Shown: piece after piece, positions 1 to 8,335 of the stretch
Position numbering within the stretch: position 1 is the stretch's first letter
How the letters are laid out: each line of letters opens with the position of its first letter
Source: an uncultured Lachnospiraceae bacterium
GTDB lineage: Bacteria; Bacillota; Clostridia; Lachnospirales; Lachnospiraceae
Direction: 5' to 3'
Assembly: GCA_902782715.1 (NCBI GenBank)
Contig: CACZOG010000025.1
Span: 1-20,855 of the forward strand
DNA length: 20,855 nt
Translations under genes and position numbers: made by a program
The notes under the pieces: model-generated
The model's input: only the letters and a program-made list of their open reading frames with translations
The model's database searches: none
What the model was told of the DNA's origin: nothing

Positions 1-1
1 G

Positions 2-1588
2 GAACTCGGTACGCTTTCTTTTCCCGATGCCGAAACAAGAGCTGCTTACGAGAGCAGGGAATATGCTTCGAAGATCGTTGTATCCATTCTTGTTCCTTTA
101 TACAACACTCCGGAAAATTTCCTTCGCGAAATGATCGATTCGGTTGTAAACCAGACTTACAAAGACTGGGAACTCTGTCTTGCGAACGGATCCGATGCAG
201 AGCATGAATATGTTGAGACGATCTGTAAGGAGTATTCTTCGAAAGATCCAAGGATAAAGTATGAGAAACTTAAGAAAAACGAAGGCATCTCAGGCAATAC
301 GAATGAGTGTCTTAAGATGGCTTCGGGAGAATACATAGGTCTTTTCGATCATGACGATGTGCTTCATCCTCTTGCGCTTTCCAAATACAGGGAAGCCATT
401 GATGATGGTGCGGATTATATCTACTGTGATGAGGCTACCTTTACGGACGGAGACATCAATAATATGATCACCGTTCATTTTAAGCCGGACTTTGCTATAG
501 ATAATTTAAGGGCGAATAATTATATCTGTCATTTCTCTGTATTTAAAAGAGATCTTTTGGACAAAACCGAACTTTTCAGAACGGAATATGACGGAAGTCA
601 GGATCATGATATGATCCTTCGCTTAACACATCTTGCAAAAAAGGTTGTTCACATTCCCGGGATTTATTATTACTGGAGAGCACACTCGGGCAGCGTTGCA
701 GCAAATATCAATGCTAAAACATATGCGATCGATGCGGCCAAAAGAGCCGTTTCGGATCATCTTAAGACAAACGGGATCTACAATACCGTAATTTCGTCTT
801 CAAGAGCGTTTGAAACGATATTCAGATTAAGATACGAACTTGTCGGTGAACCTCTTATCTCCGTTATCGTTACGGATGATAATGACGAATGCATCGAGGC
901 ATTAAAAAGATGGAATTCGTACGTAAACATCGAAATCGTAAAAGAGTCTGACCACGTTGACGAATGCAAAGATAAAAATGTTTATTCGGTTAAGAACATT
1001 CTTGCGAAAAAGGCAAAGGGAGATATCCTTCTGTTTGCTGACGGAAGCGTAAGAGCAGAGTCTGAAGAGATCGTCAAAGAACTTGCTTCGATCGCACAGA
1101 GAAACGATGTCGGGGCAGCAGGCGGCGAGACGATCGATTCTAAAGGGAAGATCGGGCATGCGGGTGTTGTTACAGGGATCGGAAAAGATAAGGCAGCAGG
1201 CCTTATTCACAACGGTTTTGATTCAAGATACATAGGTTACATGGGCAAACTCTGTTATATCCAGGATGTATCCGCTGTTGTATCCGACTTAATGGCCATT
1301 AAGAAAAACACCTTCGAAGAGGCGGGAGGTTTCGACGAAGGATATGAAAAGGCTTTCGGCGATATCGCACTCTGCCTTAGATTAAGACAGAAAGGACTGC
1401 TTAATGTCTTTAATCCCTATGCCAAAGGTGTAAGCGACAAAGAGCAGCTTCTTCTCGGTTCGTCTGATGAAGCATATACAAAGGATTTAGCTAAATTTAA
1501 AGAAGATTTCAAAGATGAATTAAGCAAAACCGATCCATATTACAATACAAATCTGACATCGGATTCACTTGATTATTCGATCTGCTGA
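2..1588 (+). CDS. Two-domain family 2 glycosyltransferase, 5' end cut by window edge
   Basis: The reading frame is open from base 2, so the true start lies to the left; the first Met (base 131) is internal. It would cut into the GT-A fold, because the typical first strand (VSILVPLYN, visible residues 27-35) lies before it. The acidic metal/nucleotide-sugar motif DHDD is at visible residues 116-119. A second GT2-like module begins near PLISVIVTDD and carries the typical AFGDIALCLRLR and DPYYN blocks. In this module the DXD position reads FADGS and the usual HHES-type catalytic block is replaced by GVSDKE, so it is probably inactive. By family it should transfer a sugar from a nucleotide-sugar donor to a surface polysaccharide on the cytoplasmic face. 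Donor and acceptor cannot be told. It is followed 12 bases later by a small membrane protein. Confidence 0.9.
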   Translation, partial: ELGTLSFPDAETRAAYESREYASKIVVSILVPLYNTPENFLREMIDSVVNQTYKDWELCLANGSDAEHEYVETICKEYSSKDPRIKYEKLKKNEGISGNTNECLKMASGEYIGLFDHDDVLHPLALSKYREAIDDGADYIYCDEATFTDGDINNMITVHFKPDFAIDNLRANNYICHFSVFKRDLLDKTELFRTEYDGSQDHDMILRLTHLAKKVVHIPGIYYYWRAHSGSVAANINAKTYAIDAAKRAVSDHLKTNGIYNTVISSSRAFETIFRLRYELVGEPLISVIVTDDNDECIEALKRWNSYVNIEIVKESDHVDECKDKNVYSVKNILAKKAKGDILLFADGSVRAESEEIVKELASIAQRNDVGAAGGETIDSKGKIGHAGVVTGIGKDKAAGLIHNGFDSRYIGYMGKLCYIQDVSAVVSDLMAIKKNTFEEAGGFDEGYEKAFGDIALCLRLRQKGLLNVFNPYAKGVSDKEQLLLGSSDEAYTKDLAKFKEDFKDELSKTDPYYNTNLTSDSLDYSIC

Positions 1589-1600
1589 CGGGAGACTTAC

Positions 1601-2161
1601 ATGTATTTATTTGCGATAGAAATCGGCATTTTCATAGCATTTATAATTGTAATTTACGGATTAAAACTAAACAGTAAAAACAATCCCAAACAGGTTGCGT
1701 GGTCTTTTGCGGTAACACTGGGTATGGCTGCCGTACAGTTTGTTACAGAAATGATCTTCAGCATGGCGGCATATATATATTACGATAATTATTCCATTGC
1801 CGTTACTTCCAATATCTTAATGGGAGCAACACCGATGATCGCTGTTTTTATCACCATGCTTCTTTTAGTAAAAATAGCCGGTGCAAAAGGCAAAGCAGGT
1901 ATCATCCTTCCTTTTATGGCGGTATTGTTGATCGTCTCGGCTTTTCTTTCATATATAGTCATTTCAAGAAGATGGAATATGCAATTTGATCTTAATGAAC
2001 TATCGATGTATGACATGCTCCTTGAGACCGAAGAGGAAAGAAATCTGAATTTTATCACTAATGTCAGAAACTTTGTTAATTTCATTCCGGGCGTTTCATA
2101 TGCGGTAAGCGTTATCGTCTGTTCTTTTAACAGGAACAAAAATAAAAAGGAAGAACAATAA
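1601..2161 (+). CDS. Small multi-pass membrane protein of unknown function
   Basis: I do not recognise a family. The 186-residue protein has about five hydrophobic segments, near residues 3-21, 33-58, 66-90, 97-123 and 160-178, with a short charged loop (about 125-158) and a Lys/Glu-rich C-terminus typical of a cytoplasmic end. The start follows the glycosyltransferase stop by 12 bases with a GGGAGA ribosome binding site. It is therefore probably co-transcribed with the glycosyltransferase and ends at the hairpin terminator just downstream. A role in surface polysaccharide assembly is only suggested by position. A long minus-strand frame across its second half is a shadow. Confidence 0.75.
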   Translation: MYLFAIEIGIFIAFIIVIYGLKLNSKNNPKQVAWSFAVTLGMAAVQFVTEMIFSMAAYIYYDNYSIAVTSNILMGATPMIAVFITMLLLVKIAGAKGKAGIILPFMAVLLIVSAFLSYIVISRRWNMQFDLNELSMYDMLLETEEERNLNFITNVRNFVNFIPGVSYAVSVIVCSFNRNKNKKEEQ

Positions 2162-2223
2162 ACTGCCGGCTTTACCTTAAAAGGAAATACCATATAAAAG
2201 AAATATATAGAAAATAATAAGCG

Positions 2224-2262
2224 GCTGCAGAGCATTCGAAAGAGTGCCCTGCAGCTTTTTTT
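2224..2262 (+). terminator. Intrinsic terminator of glycosyltransferase/membrane protein operon
   Basis: GCTGCAG (2224-2230) pairs with CTGCAGC (2249-2255). The inner GCA/TGC pairs extend the stem past one mismatch, and seven T residues follow directly. Confidence 0.85.
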
Positions 2263-2294
2263 ATTAAGAAATGTTTAATTTTTTTTAAAACTTA

Positions 2295-2323
2295 TTGACA
2301 GGTGTTTCATACTGTTATATAGT
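2295..2323 (+). promoter_or_regulatory. Sigma-A type promoter of the GntR/ABC operon
   Basis: TTGACA (2295-2300) and TATAGT (2318-2323) are separated by 17 bases. Transcription would start near 2330, giving a leader of about 80 bases that contains the inverted repeats described as a probable operator. Confidence 0.75.
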
Positions 2324-2370
2324 GTTTACTGTTATACAATGAATAAACAGCACATAACAGGGCAAACAGT
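2311..2370. promoter_or_regulatory. Probable operator of the YtrA-like regulator (repeat cluster)
   Basis: ACTGTTATA occurs at 2311-2319 and again at 2328-2336 (17-base period). Inverted half-sites follow: TGTTTA (2323-2328) with TAAACA (2344-2349), and CTGTTAT (2329-2335) with ATAACAG (2354-2360), then AAACAGT (2364-2370). The cluster covers the -10 and the transcription start. GntR/YtrA proteins usually repress their own operon at such sites. Assignment to the adjacent regulator is inference. Confidence 0.55.
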
Positions 2371-2411
2371 GGGGCATGAAGTAAAGGTGCGGATTCTATC
2401 GGGAGACGGAA

Positions 2412-2783
2412 ATGAAGATCATAATCAACAATTCCTCAATGGTTCCAATTTATACACAGATCATTCAGCAGGTCAAAGCACAGATCGCTGCGGGAAGCCT
2501 TAAGGAAAACGATGCGCTTCCTTCGGTGCGTACGCTTTCGGCTGAACTTAAGATCAGTGCGCTTACGGTTAAGAAAGCCTATGACGAACTTGAGAACGAA
2601 GGGTTTGTCGTAACCGTACACGGCAAGGGAACGTATGTGTCCGGAAGCAACAGCGAATATATCAGGGAAAACCAGATAAAAGAAGTTGAAGATGATCTAA
2701 GAAAAGTTTTCGAGAAAGCGGAATACTACAACATTTCCAAAGAAGACTTAAAAGATATCATCGAAATGCTCATCGAAGAATAA
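2412..2783 (+). CDS. GntR family (YtrA-type) transcriptional regulator
   Basis: This 123-residue DNA-binding protein has the GntR winged helix at about residues 11-75: VPIYTQIIQQVKAQI, LPSVRTLSAELKIS and the wing motif GKGTYVSG. Only a short helical tail of roughly 45 residues follows, with no large effector domain; this length and layout are typical of the YtrA subfamily. Members usually repress a neighbouring ABC transporter operon and respond to cell-envelope stress or antibiotics through the dimerising tail. The start has a GGGAGA ribosome binding site and sits downstream of a strong promoter with overlapping repeats. The ATPase gene follows 27 bases after the stop, so it is the first gene of a three-gene operon. 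Confidence 0.92.
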   Translation: MKIIINNSSMVPIYTQIIQQVKAQIAAGSLKENDALPSVRTLSAELKISALTVKKAYDELENEGFVVTVHGKGTYVSGSNSEYIRENQIKEVEDDLRKVFEKAEYYNISKEDLKDIIEMLIEE

Positions 2784-2810
2784 ACCGGAATATGTTATGA
2801 GGTAACAGAT

Positions 2811-3665
2811 ATGATAGAGATCAAAAACCTGACCAAACATTATAAAAACTTCACGCTTGACGATGTTTCAATGGAAATACCTTCCGGAAGGATCACCGGT
2901 TTTATCGGTGCGAACGGAGCCGGAAAGAGCACGACTTTTAAAGCTATTTTGGGTCTTATCAAAACCGATGGCGGTGAAATCCTTATAAACGGAAAGAACA
3001 TAAAAGATTTCAGTGAGAAAGACAAAGCGCAGATCGGATGCGTCATGACAGATTCTTTTTTCTCGGATACATTAAGGATAAAAGATATTGCTAAGATAAT
3101 GAAAGCGATGTTTAAAAGCTTTGATGAGGAATACTTCTTAAACAAATGCGAGGCCTTTAATCTTCCTAAGGATAAGAGGATAAGAGATTTCTCGGGAGGC
3201 ATGAAAGCAAAGATAAAAGTCATCACGGCGCTTTCTTATGACTCAAAGGTGCTTATCCTCGATGAGCCGACGGTCGGACTTGATGTTGTGGTAAGAGAAG
3301 AAGTACTCGACCTTATCAGAGAATATGTCGGAAACAATGAAGAAAGAAGCGTCATCATAAGTTCCCATATTTCTTCGGATATCGAGAAACTCTGCGATGA
3401 TATCTACATGATCCACGACGGAAAGATCGTTTTCCACGATGATACGGACAAACTTCTTTTTGAATATGCGGCCGTCAAGGTTGATGAAACGGAATTTGAA
3501 AAACTTGACAAGAAATACATAAGATCTTTCAGAAAAGAGAAATACGGTTATGAATGCCTGACCTGGCAGAAAGATTATTATATGGAGAATTATCCGTCAG
3601 TCGTTGTCGAAAAAATGAGCATTGACGAAATGATGATGATCTTGATTAAGGGAGAAAAGATATGA
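2811..3665 (+). CDS. ABC transporter ATP-binding protein (YtrB/BcrA-like)
   Basis: This 284-residue cytoplasmic ATPase should energise the adjacent permease. Visible motifs are Walker A GANGAGKST (33-41), signature FSGGMKAK (127-134), Walker B VLILDEPT (147-154) and the switch His in IISSHIS (about 186). The Q-loop glutamine is absent; the segment reads CVMTDSFF, and replacement of this glutamine occurs in the BcrA/YtrB-like group. About 80 C-terminal residues lie beyond the nucleotide-binding core. The start has a GAGGT ribosome binding site. The stop overlaps the permease start by four bases (ATGA), indicating translational coupling. Substrate is unknown; relatives act in resistance to cell-wall-active peptides or are regulated by them. 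Confidence 0.93.
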   Translation: MIEIKNLTKHYKNFTLDDVSMEIPSGRITGFIGANGAGKSTTFKAILGLIKTDGGEILINGKNIKDFSEKDKAQIGCVMTDSFFSDTLRIKDIAKIMKAMFKSFDEEYFLNKCEAFNLPKDKRIRDFSGGMKAKIKVITALSYDSKVLILDEPTVGLDVVVREEVLDLIREYVGNNEERSVIISSHISSDIEKLCDDIYMIHDGKIVFHDDTDKLLFEYAAVKVDETEFEKLDKKYIRSFRKEKYGYECLTWQKDYYMENYPSVVVEKMSIDEMMMILIKGEKI

Positions 3666-4330
3666 AAGGTATGATAGCAAAAGATTTAAGAATCCTTGCA
3701 GAAGGAAAAAGCCTTGCGATTCTTGGAACAATATGCGGTATCGTGTGTCTTTTTACCATGAAGGATCCGGGATTCTTAATAGGATACGTAACGCTTATAG
3801 CAACAAGCATGGGCTGCATGTCCTGCGCATACGATGAAATGAACAACGGTATGGCGTATCTTATGACAATGCCCTGCAGCAGAACAAAGTATGTTCTTGA
3901 AAAATATATCTTCGCCGTTGTTATCGGCCTGATCGGATGGGTCTTGAGCATGGCGGTTGCAAGCATTTATGCAGTTAACAGTAAGGAGATCGTTCTTACG
4001 GAAATGTACTCGGGTTCGCTTGTGTTCATACTGCTCATATTCATTATTCCCGGACTTATGATCCCGGTAGTCCTGCAGTTCGGACATGCCAGAAGCAGGA
4101 TCATCATTTATGTACTTATCGGAATAATGTTTGCCGCAGGAAGCCTGATGGCTCTGACCAACGTAGCATCCATCGCGGTTTCAGGCGACGGATATAATAT
4201 AAATGTGCTTGATTATCATACAACGATAGTCAAAAGCGGAATGATCCTTGGCGGAATCATCATATCGGTTGTGATCTACGCTGTTTCCGCAATTGCGAGT
4301 CTTATCATCATAAATAAAAAAGAATATTAA
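3662..4330 (+). CDS. ABC-2 type transporter permease
   Basis: This 222-residue integral membrane protein has about six hydrophobic segments (near 18-34, 36-54, 84-107, 118-140, 145-168 and 193-216). The cytoplasmic stretch YLMTMPCSRTKYVLEKY matches the conserved 'LPvsR...K' loop of small ABC-2 permeases found beside YtrB-like ATPases. It starts inside the last codons of the ATPase gene, with GGGAGA upstream, so the two should be made in step and assemble as one transporter. No terminator is evident after the stop; the next operon has its own promoter about 50 bases on. Substrate cannot be inferred. Confidence 0.85.
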   Translation: MKGMIAKDLRILAEGKSLAILGTICGIVCLFTMKDPGFLIGYVTLIATSMGCMSCAYDEMNNGMAYLMTMPCSRTKYVLEKYIFAVVIGLIGWVLSMAVASIYAVNSKEIVLTEMYSGSLVFILLIFIIPGLMIPVVLQFGHARSRIIIYVLIGIMFAAGSLMALTNVASIAVSGDGYNINVLDYHTTIVKSGMILGGIIISVVIYAVSAIASLIIINKKEY

Positions 4331-4347
4331 AATCAAAGGTAAATAAA

Positions 4348-4390
4348 TTGTCAACATTTTGTCAAAATATTGATAAACGAATTGATAAAA
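4348..4390 (+). promoter_or_regulatory. Four phased TTGNYA direct repeats upstream of exporter operon
   Basis: TTGTCA at 4348-4353 and 4359-4364, then TTGATA at 4370-4375 and 4382-4387: offsets of 11, 11 and 12 bases, close to one DNA helical turn. The last copy is the -35 hexamer. A perfect palindrome ATTTTG-T-CAAAAT lies at 4356-4368. Such phased direct repeats next to a -35 are typical of activator sites, for example OmpR-family response regulators; the actual protein is unknown. Confidence 0.5.
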
Positions 4391-4410
4391 GGACAAGATT
4401 TTGATATTAT
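4382..4410 (+). promoter_or_regulatory. Promoter of the MacAB-like exporter operon
   Basis: TTGATA (4382-4387) and TATTAT (4405-4410) with a 17-base spacer. The predicted start near 4417 lies downstream of the earlier possible start codon at 4370, which helps rule that codon out. Confidence 0.75.
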
Positions 4411-4453
4411 ACACAATGTTTGTGAAAATAATAACACACCAGAAGGAGAAGAA

Positions 4454-5419
4454 ATGGCTTCATTAATTGAAATCAGGAATATGTGTAAAATATACAATCC
4501 GGGTGAAAATGAAGTAAGAGCACTCGACCACGTATCCCTGTCGATCGGCGAAAACGAATTCGTAGCCATCATAGGCCATTCGGGATCCGGCAAATCAACG
4601 CTTATGAACATGCTCGGATGTCTGGATGTCCCGACCAGCGGAATATATCTTCTGCATGGGTCGGATGTTTCGCTTATGACTGACGATGAACTCTCGGATA
4701 TAAGAAATAAGGAAATAGGATTTATTTTCCAGGGCTTCAACCTGATATCGAATCTTACGGCTTTTGAAAATGTCGAACTGCCTCTGATATACAGAGGTAT
4801 TTCCAAAAGAGAAAGAAGTAATCTTGCAAAAGAAGCTTTAAGAAAAGTCGGACTGGAAAACCGTATGGAACATAAGCCTTCGGAAATGTCGGGCGGACAG
4901 CAGCAGAGAGTTGCGATAGCACGTGCGATAGCCCAGGCACCGCCTGTGATCCTTGCGGATGAGCCTACGGGAAACCTTGATTCGCATTCGACAAAAGAGA
5001 TCATGAATATCTTAAGAAACCTTCACTCCGAAGGAAGAACGGTAATCATAATCACTCACGATAACGAGATCGCGGCGAATGCAAAGCGAATAGTTCACAT
5101 CGAAGACGGCCGGATCACTTCGGATTCCGCGAATGACGGTAACTTAAGCATGGAAGACATTGCAAAAGAGATCCGCGGAAATACAAATATCTACGATTCG
5201 GATTTTGAGGAAGAAGAGACTCAGGTTCCTGACGAGGTTAAAGAAAAATCACTTGAACAGCTTGCAAGAGAGCAGCTGGGCATAGAAGAACCTGCCGAAG
5301 AATACACACAAGCATCCGTGGAATCGCAAAATGATGAAATTCAACAGATCACGGATGATTACGATTTGGAAGTTACTGAAGAAAACAATATAGATTTACA
5401 TTTGAATGGAGAGAAATAA
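4454..5419 (+). CDS. MacB/LolD-type ABC transporter ATPase with acidic C-terminal tail
   Basis: The start at 4454 is chosen because AGAAGGAGAAGAA precedes it; a longer frame from 4370 has no ribosome binding site and contains the promoter. The 321-residue protein shows Walker A GHSGSGKST (41-49), Q-loop Q93, signature MSGGQQQR (145-152), Walker B VILADEPTG (165-173) and switch His 202, all standard for the MacB/LolD/FtsE group. Members usually end near residue 225-235. Here about 100 further residues follow, rich in Asp and Glu (for example DFEEEETQVPDE near 250), predicted disordered or helical. It should power the two FtsX-like permeases encoded downstream. The adaptor gene starts one base after its stop. 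Confidence 0.93.
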   Translation: MASLIEIRNMCKIYNPGENEVRALDHVSLSIGENEFVAIIGHSGSGKSTLMNMLGCLDVPTSGIYLLHGSDVSLMTDDELSDIRNKEIGFIFQGFNLISNLTAFENVELPLIYRGISKRERSNLAKEALRKVGLENRMEHKPSEMSGGQQQRVAIARAIAQAPPVILADEPTGNLDSHSTKEIMNILRNLHSEGRTVIIITHDNEIAANAKRIVHIEDGRITSDSANDGNLSMEDIAKEIRGNTNIYDSDFEEEETQVPDEVKEKSLEQLAREQLGIEEPAEEYTQASVESQNDEIQQITDDYDLEVTEENNIDLHLNGEK

Positions 5420-5420
5420 G

Positions 5421-7076
5421 ATGAGCAAGAAACAGAACGCACAGCTTTCACTTGACAGAGAAAATCTTGACGCACAGCTTGAAGCTGCAGCTCAGAAAAG
5501 AAAGAAAGCCAAAAGAAAGAAAATAATCATCAGATTGATCATTATTGCAGTAATTCTTGTGATCGCTTTGCTGATCGGCGTCGGAATAATAAGTGTGATA
5601 ATGTCCAAGAAAGCAAAGGACCAGATGGTTAATGTCATAACTGCCGAAACAGGTGAGATAACACAGGAAGTTAAGATCAACGGTACGGTTCAAAGTGACA
5701 ATGTTCAGCATTTCTTTTCACCTACTGCAATAAAGGTTGAAAGTGTTGTTGAAGTCGGAACATTTGTTAAAAAGGGAGATCCCATCATCAAGTTTGACAA
5801 AGAGTCATATGACCTTGCGCTTAAGCAGCTTGAACTCTCCGACAAGATCGCTGAGAACAATTTCCAGAGCAATGTGGCAAGCAACAATACGGCATTAAGC
5901 AAACTTGCACAGGCTCAGGCGGATGTTGCAAAATATCAGGCTGAAGTTGATGAAAGACAGGCGATCGTAGATAACTACAATTATGACGGAGCACTTGATA
6001 AACTCTCAAGAGACTGCCAGACACAGATAGGAATGGAACAGGGAACGATCGCATACTGCGAAAGCGAGATCGAGAATCTCTGGGTGGCATATAAGATCAG
6101 TGTCGGATACGATGCAATGAGCCAGGGCGAAGCAGAACAGGCAACCATCGAATTCGAGCAGAAACCCGAAGTTATAGAATTAAGAAACAAGATCGCATAT
6201 TCACAGCAGGTTATCAAGAATGTCAGCGGAATCATTCCCGACAAGCAGGAAAGCCTTGCGGAAGATCAGGCTAAGTTAAGCGAATCCAAAGCAAAACTTG
6301 AAACCGCAAAGGCTCAAGTAGAATCATATAAGAGTGCCGCAGGTAACGGCTACGACAGAGAGAACCTTCAGCTTCAGGGCGAACTCAACACATTGAAATC
6401 CGGAAGCGAATATGATGAACTCTTAAAATATGAGAACGGCTGCCTTCTTGCTCCTTTTAACGGTATCGTTACAAAGTCATATGTAAGCGATGGAATGACA
6501 ACATCACTTTCAGGCACTGAGATGATTGAATTCTCAAGTATCGAAGAAGTAAGCGTTGCAGTTTCCATAGGCAAAAAGGATTTAAGCAAGATAAGCGAAG
6601 GCCAGAAGGCTAAAGTTACTATTCTTGATAAAGATTACGAAGGCGAAGTTTCAAATATCGCACGTGTTGCAATTGCAGGTTCGGGCGGAACATCAAGCGT
6701 ATCGGCACTTATAAAGATCAAGAATCCCGATGACAATATCTTCCTTGGAATCGAAGCAAAGAACGTTATCGTTACCGCTCACGAAGATTCATGCTTGATG
6801 ATCCCTTCGGAATCCGTAAACGTAGACAGCGAAGGATTCTTTGTATACACAGTTAACGACATGAATGTTATTGAGAAGAAGAGAGTTGAGCTCGGAATAT
6901 CATCGGAAGAAAATTCACAGATCGTTGAAGGTATCAACGAGAACGATAAGGTGGTTGCTTATGTAACCGGCACGGTTGTGGAAGGTGCGACCGTAGTTCC
7001 CGTGGATGAAGAAACCATGAATCAGGTGACGGATGCTTTAAGCAATGCAGGTGTATCAATAACAGTAAGTGAATAA
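5421..7076 (+). CDS. Membrane-fusion (HlyD/MacA/YknX-like) adaptor protein
   Basis: The start at 5421 is preferred over the in-frame ATG at 5406, because GGAGAG (5408-5413) sits seven bases before 5421 and lies inside the longer form. The 551-residue protein has a very basic N-terminus (KRKKAKRKK), one transmembrane segment (about 35-61) and a first lipoyl half-motif (about 100-126, VGTFVKKGDPIIKFD). A long Gln/Ala/Lys/Glu-rich coiled coil follows (about 130-320), then the second lipoyl half (GCLLAPFNGIVTKSYVSDG) and a beta-barrel region. This is the MacA/YknX layout; in a Gram-positive cell it would reach into the wall space and guide substrates leaving the permease. The coiled coil is long for YknX-like proteins. 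It is encoded between its ATPase and permeases. Confidence 0.9.
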   Translation: MSKKQNAQLSLDRENLDAQLEAAAQKRKKAKRKKIIIRLIIIAVILVIALLIGVGIISVIMSKKAKDQMVNVITAETGEITQEVKINGTVQSDNVQHFFSPTAIKVESVVEVGTFVKKGDPIIKFDKESYDLALKQLELSDKIAENNFQSNVASNNTALSKLAQAQADVAKYQAEVDERQAIVDNYNYDGALDKLSRDCQTQIGMEQGTIAYCESEIENLWVAYKISVGYDAMSQGEAEQATIEFEQKPEVIELRNKIAYSQQVIKNVSGIIPDKQESLAEDQAKLSESKAKLETAKAQVESYKSAAGNGYDRENLQLQGELNTLKSGSEYDELLKYENGCLLAPFNGIVTKSYVSDGMTTSLSGTEMIEFSSIEEVSVAVSIGKKDLSKISEGQKAKVTILDKDYEGEVSNIARVAIAGSGGTSSVSALIKIKNPDDNIFLGIEAKNVIVTAHEDSCLMIPSESVNVDSEGFFVYTVNDMNVIEKKRVELGISSEENSQIVEGINENDKVVAYVTGTVVEGATVVPVDEETMNQVTDALSNAGVSITVSE

Positions 7077-7096
7077 TTGAAAGAATAAGACTTAAT

Positions 7097-8332
7097 ATGG
7101 GACAATTTTTGGAATACATTAAAATTGCATATAAAAGTATCGTGTCCAATAAAGGCAGAACATTTCTGACAATGCTCGGAATCATAATCGGTATTGCTTC
7201 GGTGATCATGATCACCGGACTCGGAAGCGGCGTCAGAAATGCACTTGACGGATCGCTCGGAGATCTGTTCAGAGGACAGACATATATCCACGCAATGGGT
7301 GAAGAAAGAATTACCGTTGCAGATATCGATTATATCAAGGAAAAAATGCCGGATCTTAAAGTCTGCACCATAGAGGAATATATGAGAGGCACTTCCGACT
7401 CTGTCAAAGGAGAATATAACATAGACTATTATATGGTTAATGAGACATATGAGTTTTATGCAAAGGAAGGAATGCTTCACGGCCGTTATTTTACCGAAGA
7501 AGAATGTGAAAGAGGCGATAATGTGGCCGTTATAGACGAAGTAGGAGCAAAAGGATACTTCGGAAGTACCGATGTTGTCGGTCAGACGATAGTTGTGGAT
7601 CTGTACGGTGACATATTCGAATATCGCATTGTCGGAGTAAGAAAAGCCAAGGATTCGCAGTTAATGAACATGGTTAATACGTTAAACGGCGACAACAAGC
7701 TTATCAAACTTGAAGTACCTTACGGTCACTATGTCAAAGCTACCGGCGAGACATGGCCTCTGGATGATCTGTACAGTTTCCTTATTTCTTCGGATTCGGA
7801 TGATATAAATGAAACCTTAAAGAGAATAGTATCGATACTTGAAGCAAGACATGATGTCAGAGGAGAGGAGGCTTTTTACATCGATTCCTTTGACTCATAC
7901 ATGGAAAAGATAAATCAGGTCATCGGGTATGTAACTTTGTTCATCGGATTTGTATCTGCGATATCGCTTTTAGTCGGCGGTGTCGGTGTTATGAACATCA
8001 TGCTCGTATCCGTTACCGAAAGGACATCGGAAATAGGAATAAGAAAAGCACTGGGCGCAAGAACAGGTTCGATCATGACTCAGTTTCTGGCGGAGGCTGC
8101 GATGATAACCTTTGTAGGAGGTGTGCTCGGAGTGATCTTAGGATACGGCGGAGCTGAACTTTTATGCTTCATTGTAGGTAAGATCGCCAAGATGCCGGTG
8201 CATATTTCGGTTAATATACTGATAGCTTTAGGCGCTACGGTTTTCTCGGTGGGAATCGGATTGTTCTTCGGAATCTTCCCCGCAAAGAAGGCAGCGGATC
8301 TAAGCCCGATCGAAGCATTGAGACAGGAATAA
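7097..8332 (+). CDS. MacB/FtsX-type ABC transporter permease, first paralogue
   Basis: The 411-residue protein has the MacB permease plan: a transmembrane helix near 22-44 after the RTFLTMLGIIIGI block, and a large extracellular domain with the conserved GRYFTEEE segment near 129-136. Three C-terminal helices follow, including VGGVGVMNIMLVSVTERTSE and EIGIRKALGAR, and the end reads PAKKAADLSPIEALR. It should form the transmembrane part of a mechanotransmission exporter driven by the ATPase at 4454. The start lies 20 bases after the adaptor stop with only a weak purine-rich site (GAAAGAATAAGA). The next gene encodes a paralogue of exactly the same length, so the working unit may be a heterodimer. 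Confidence 0.92.
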   Translation: MGQFLEYIKIAYKSIVSNKGRTFLTMLGIIIGIASVIMITGLGSGVRNALDGSLGDLFRGQTYIHAMGEERITVADIDYIKEKMPDLKVCTIEEYMRGTSDSVKGEYNIDYYMVNETYEFYAKEGMLHGRYFTEEECERGDNVAVIDEVGAKGYFGSTDVVGQTIVVDLYGDIFEYRIVGVRKAKDSQLMNMVNTLNGDNKLIKLEVPYGHYVKATGETWPLDDLYSFLISSDSDDINETLKRIVSILEARHDVRGEEAFYIDSFDSYMEKINQVIGYVTLFIGFVSAISLLVGGVGVMNIMLVSVTERTSEIGIRKALGARTGSIMTQFLAEAAMITFVGGVLGVILGYGGAELLCFIVGKIAKMPVHISVNILIALGATVFSVGIGLFFGIFPAKKAADLSPIEALRQE

Positions 8333-8335
8333 ACA

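Noticed and set aside
131..1588. Glycosyltransferase starting at the Met at 131
   Set aside because: The frame is open to base 2 and the essential first strand of the GT-A fold lies upstream of 131, so the gene is simply cut by the window edge.
4370..4453. N-terminal extension of the exporter ATPase from 4370
   Set aside because: It has no ribosome binding site, its residues are not family-like, and the stretch holds the -35, the -10 and the predicted transcription start.
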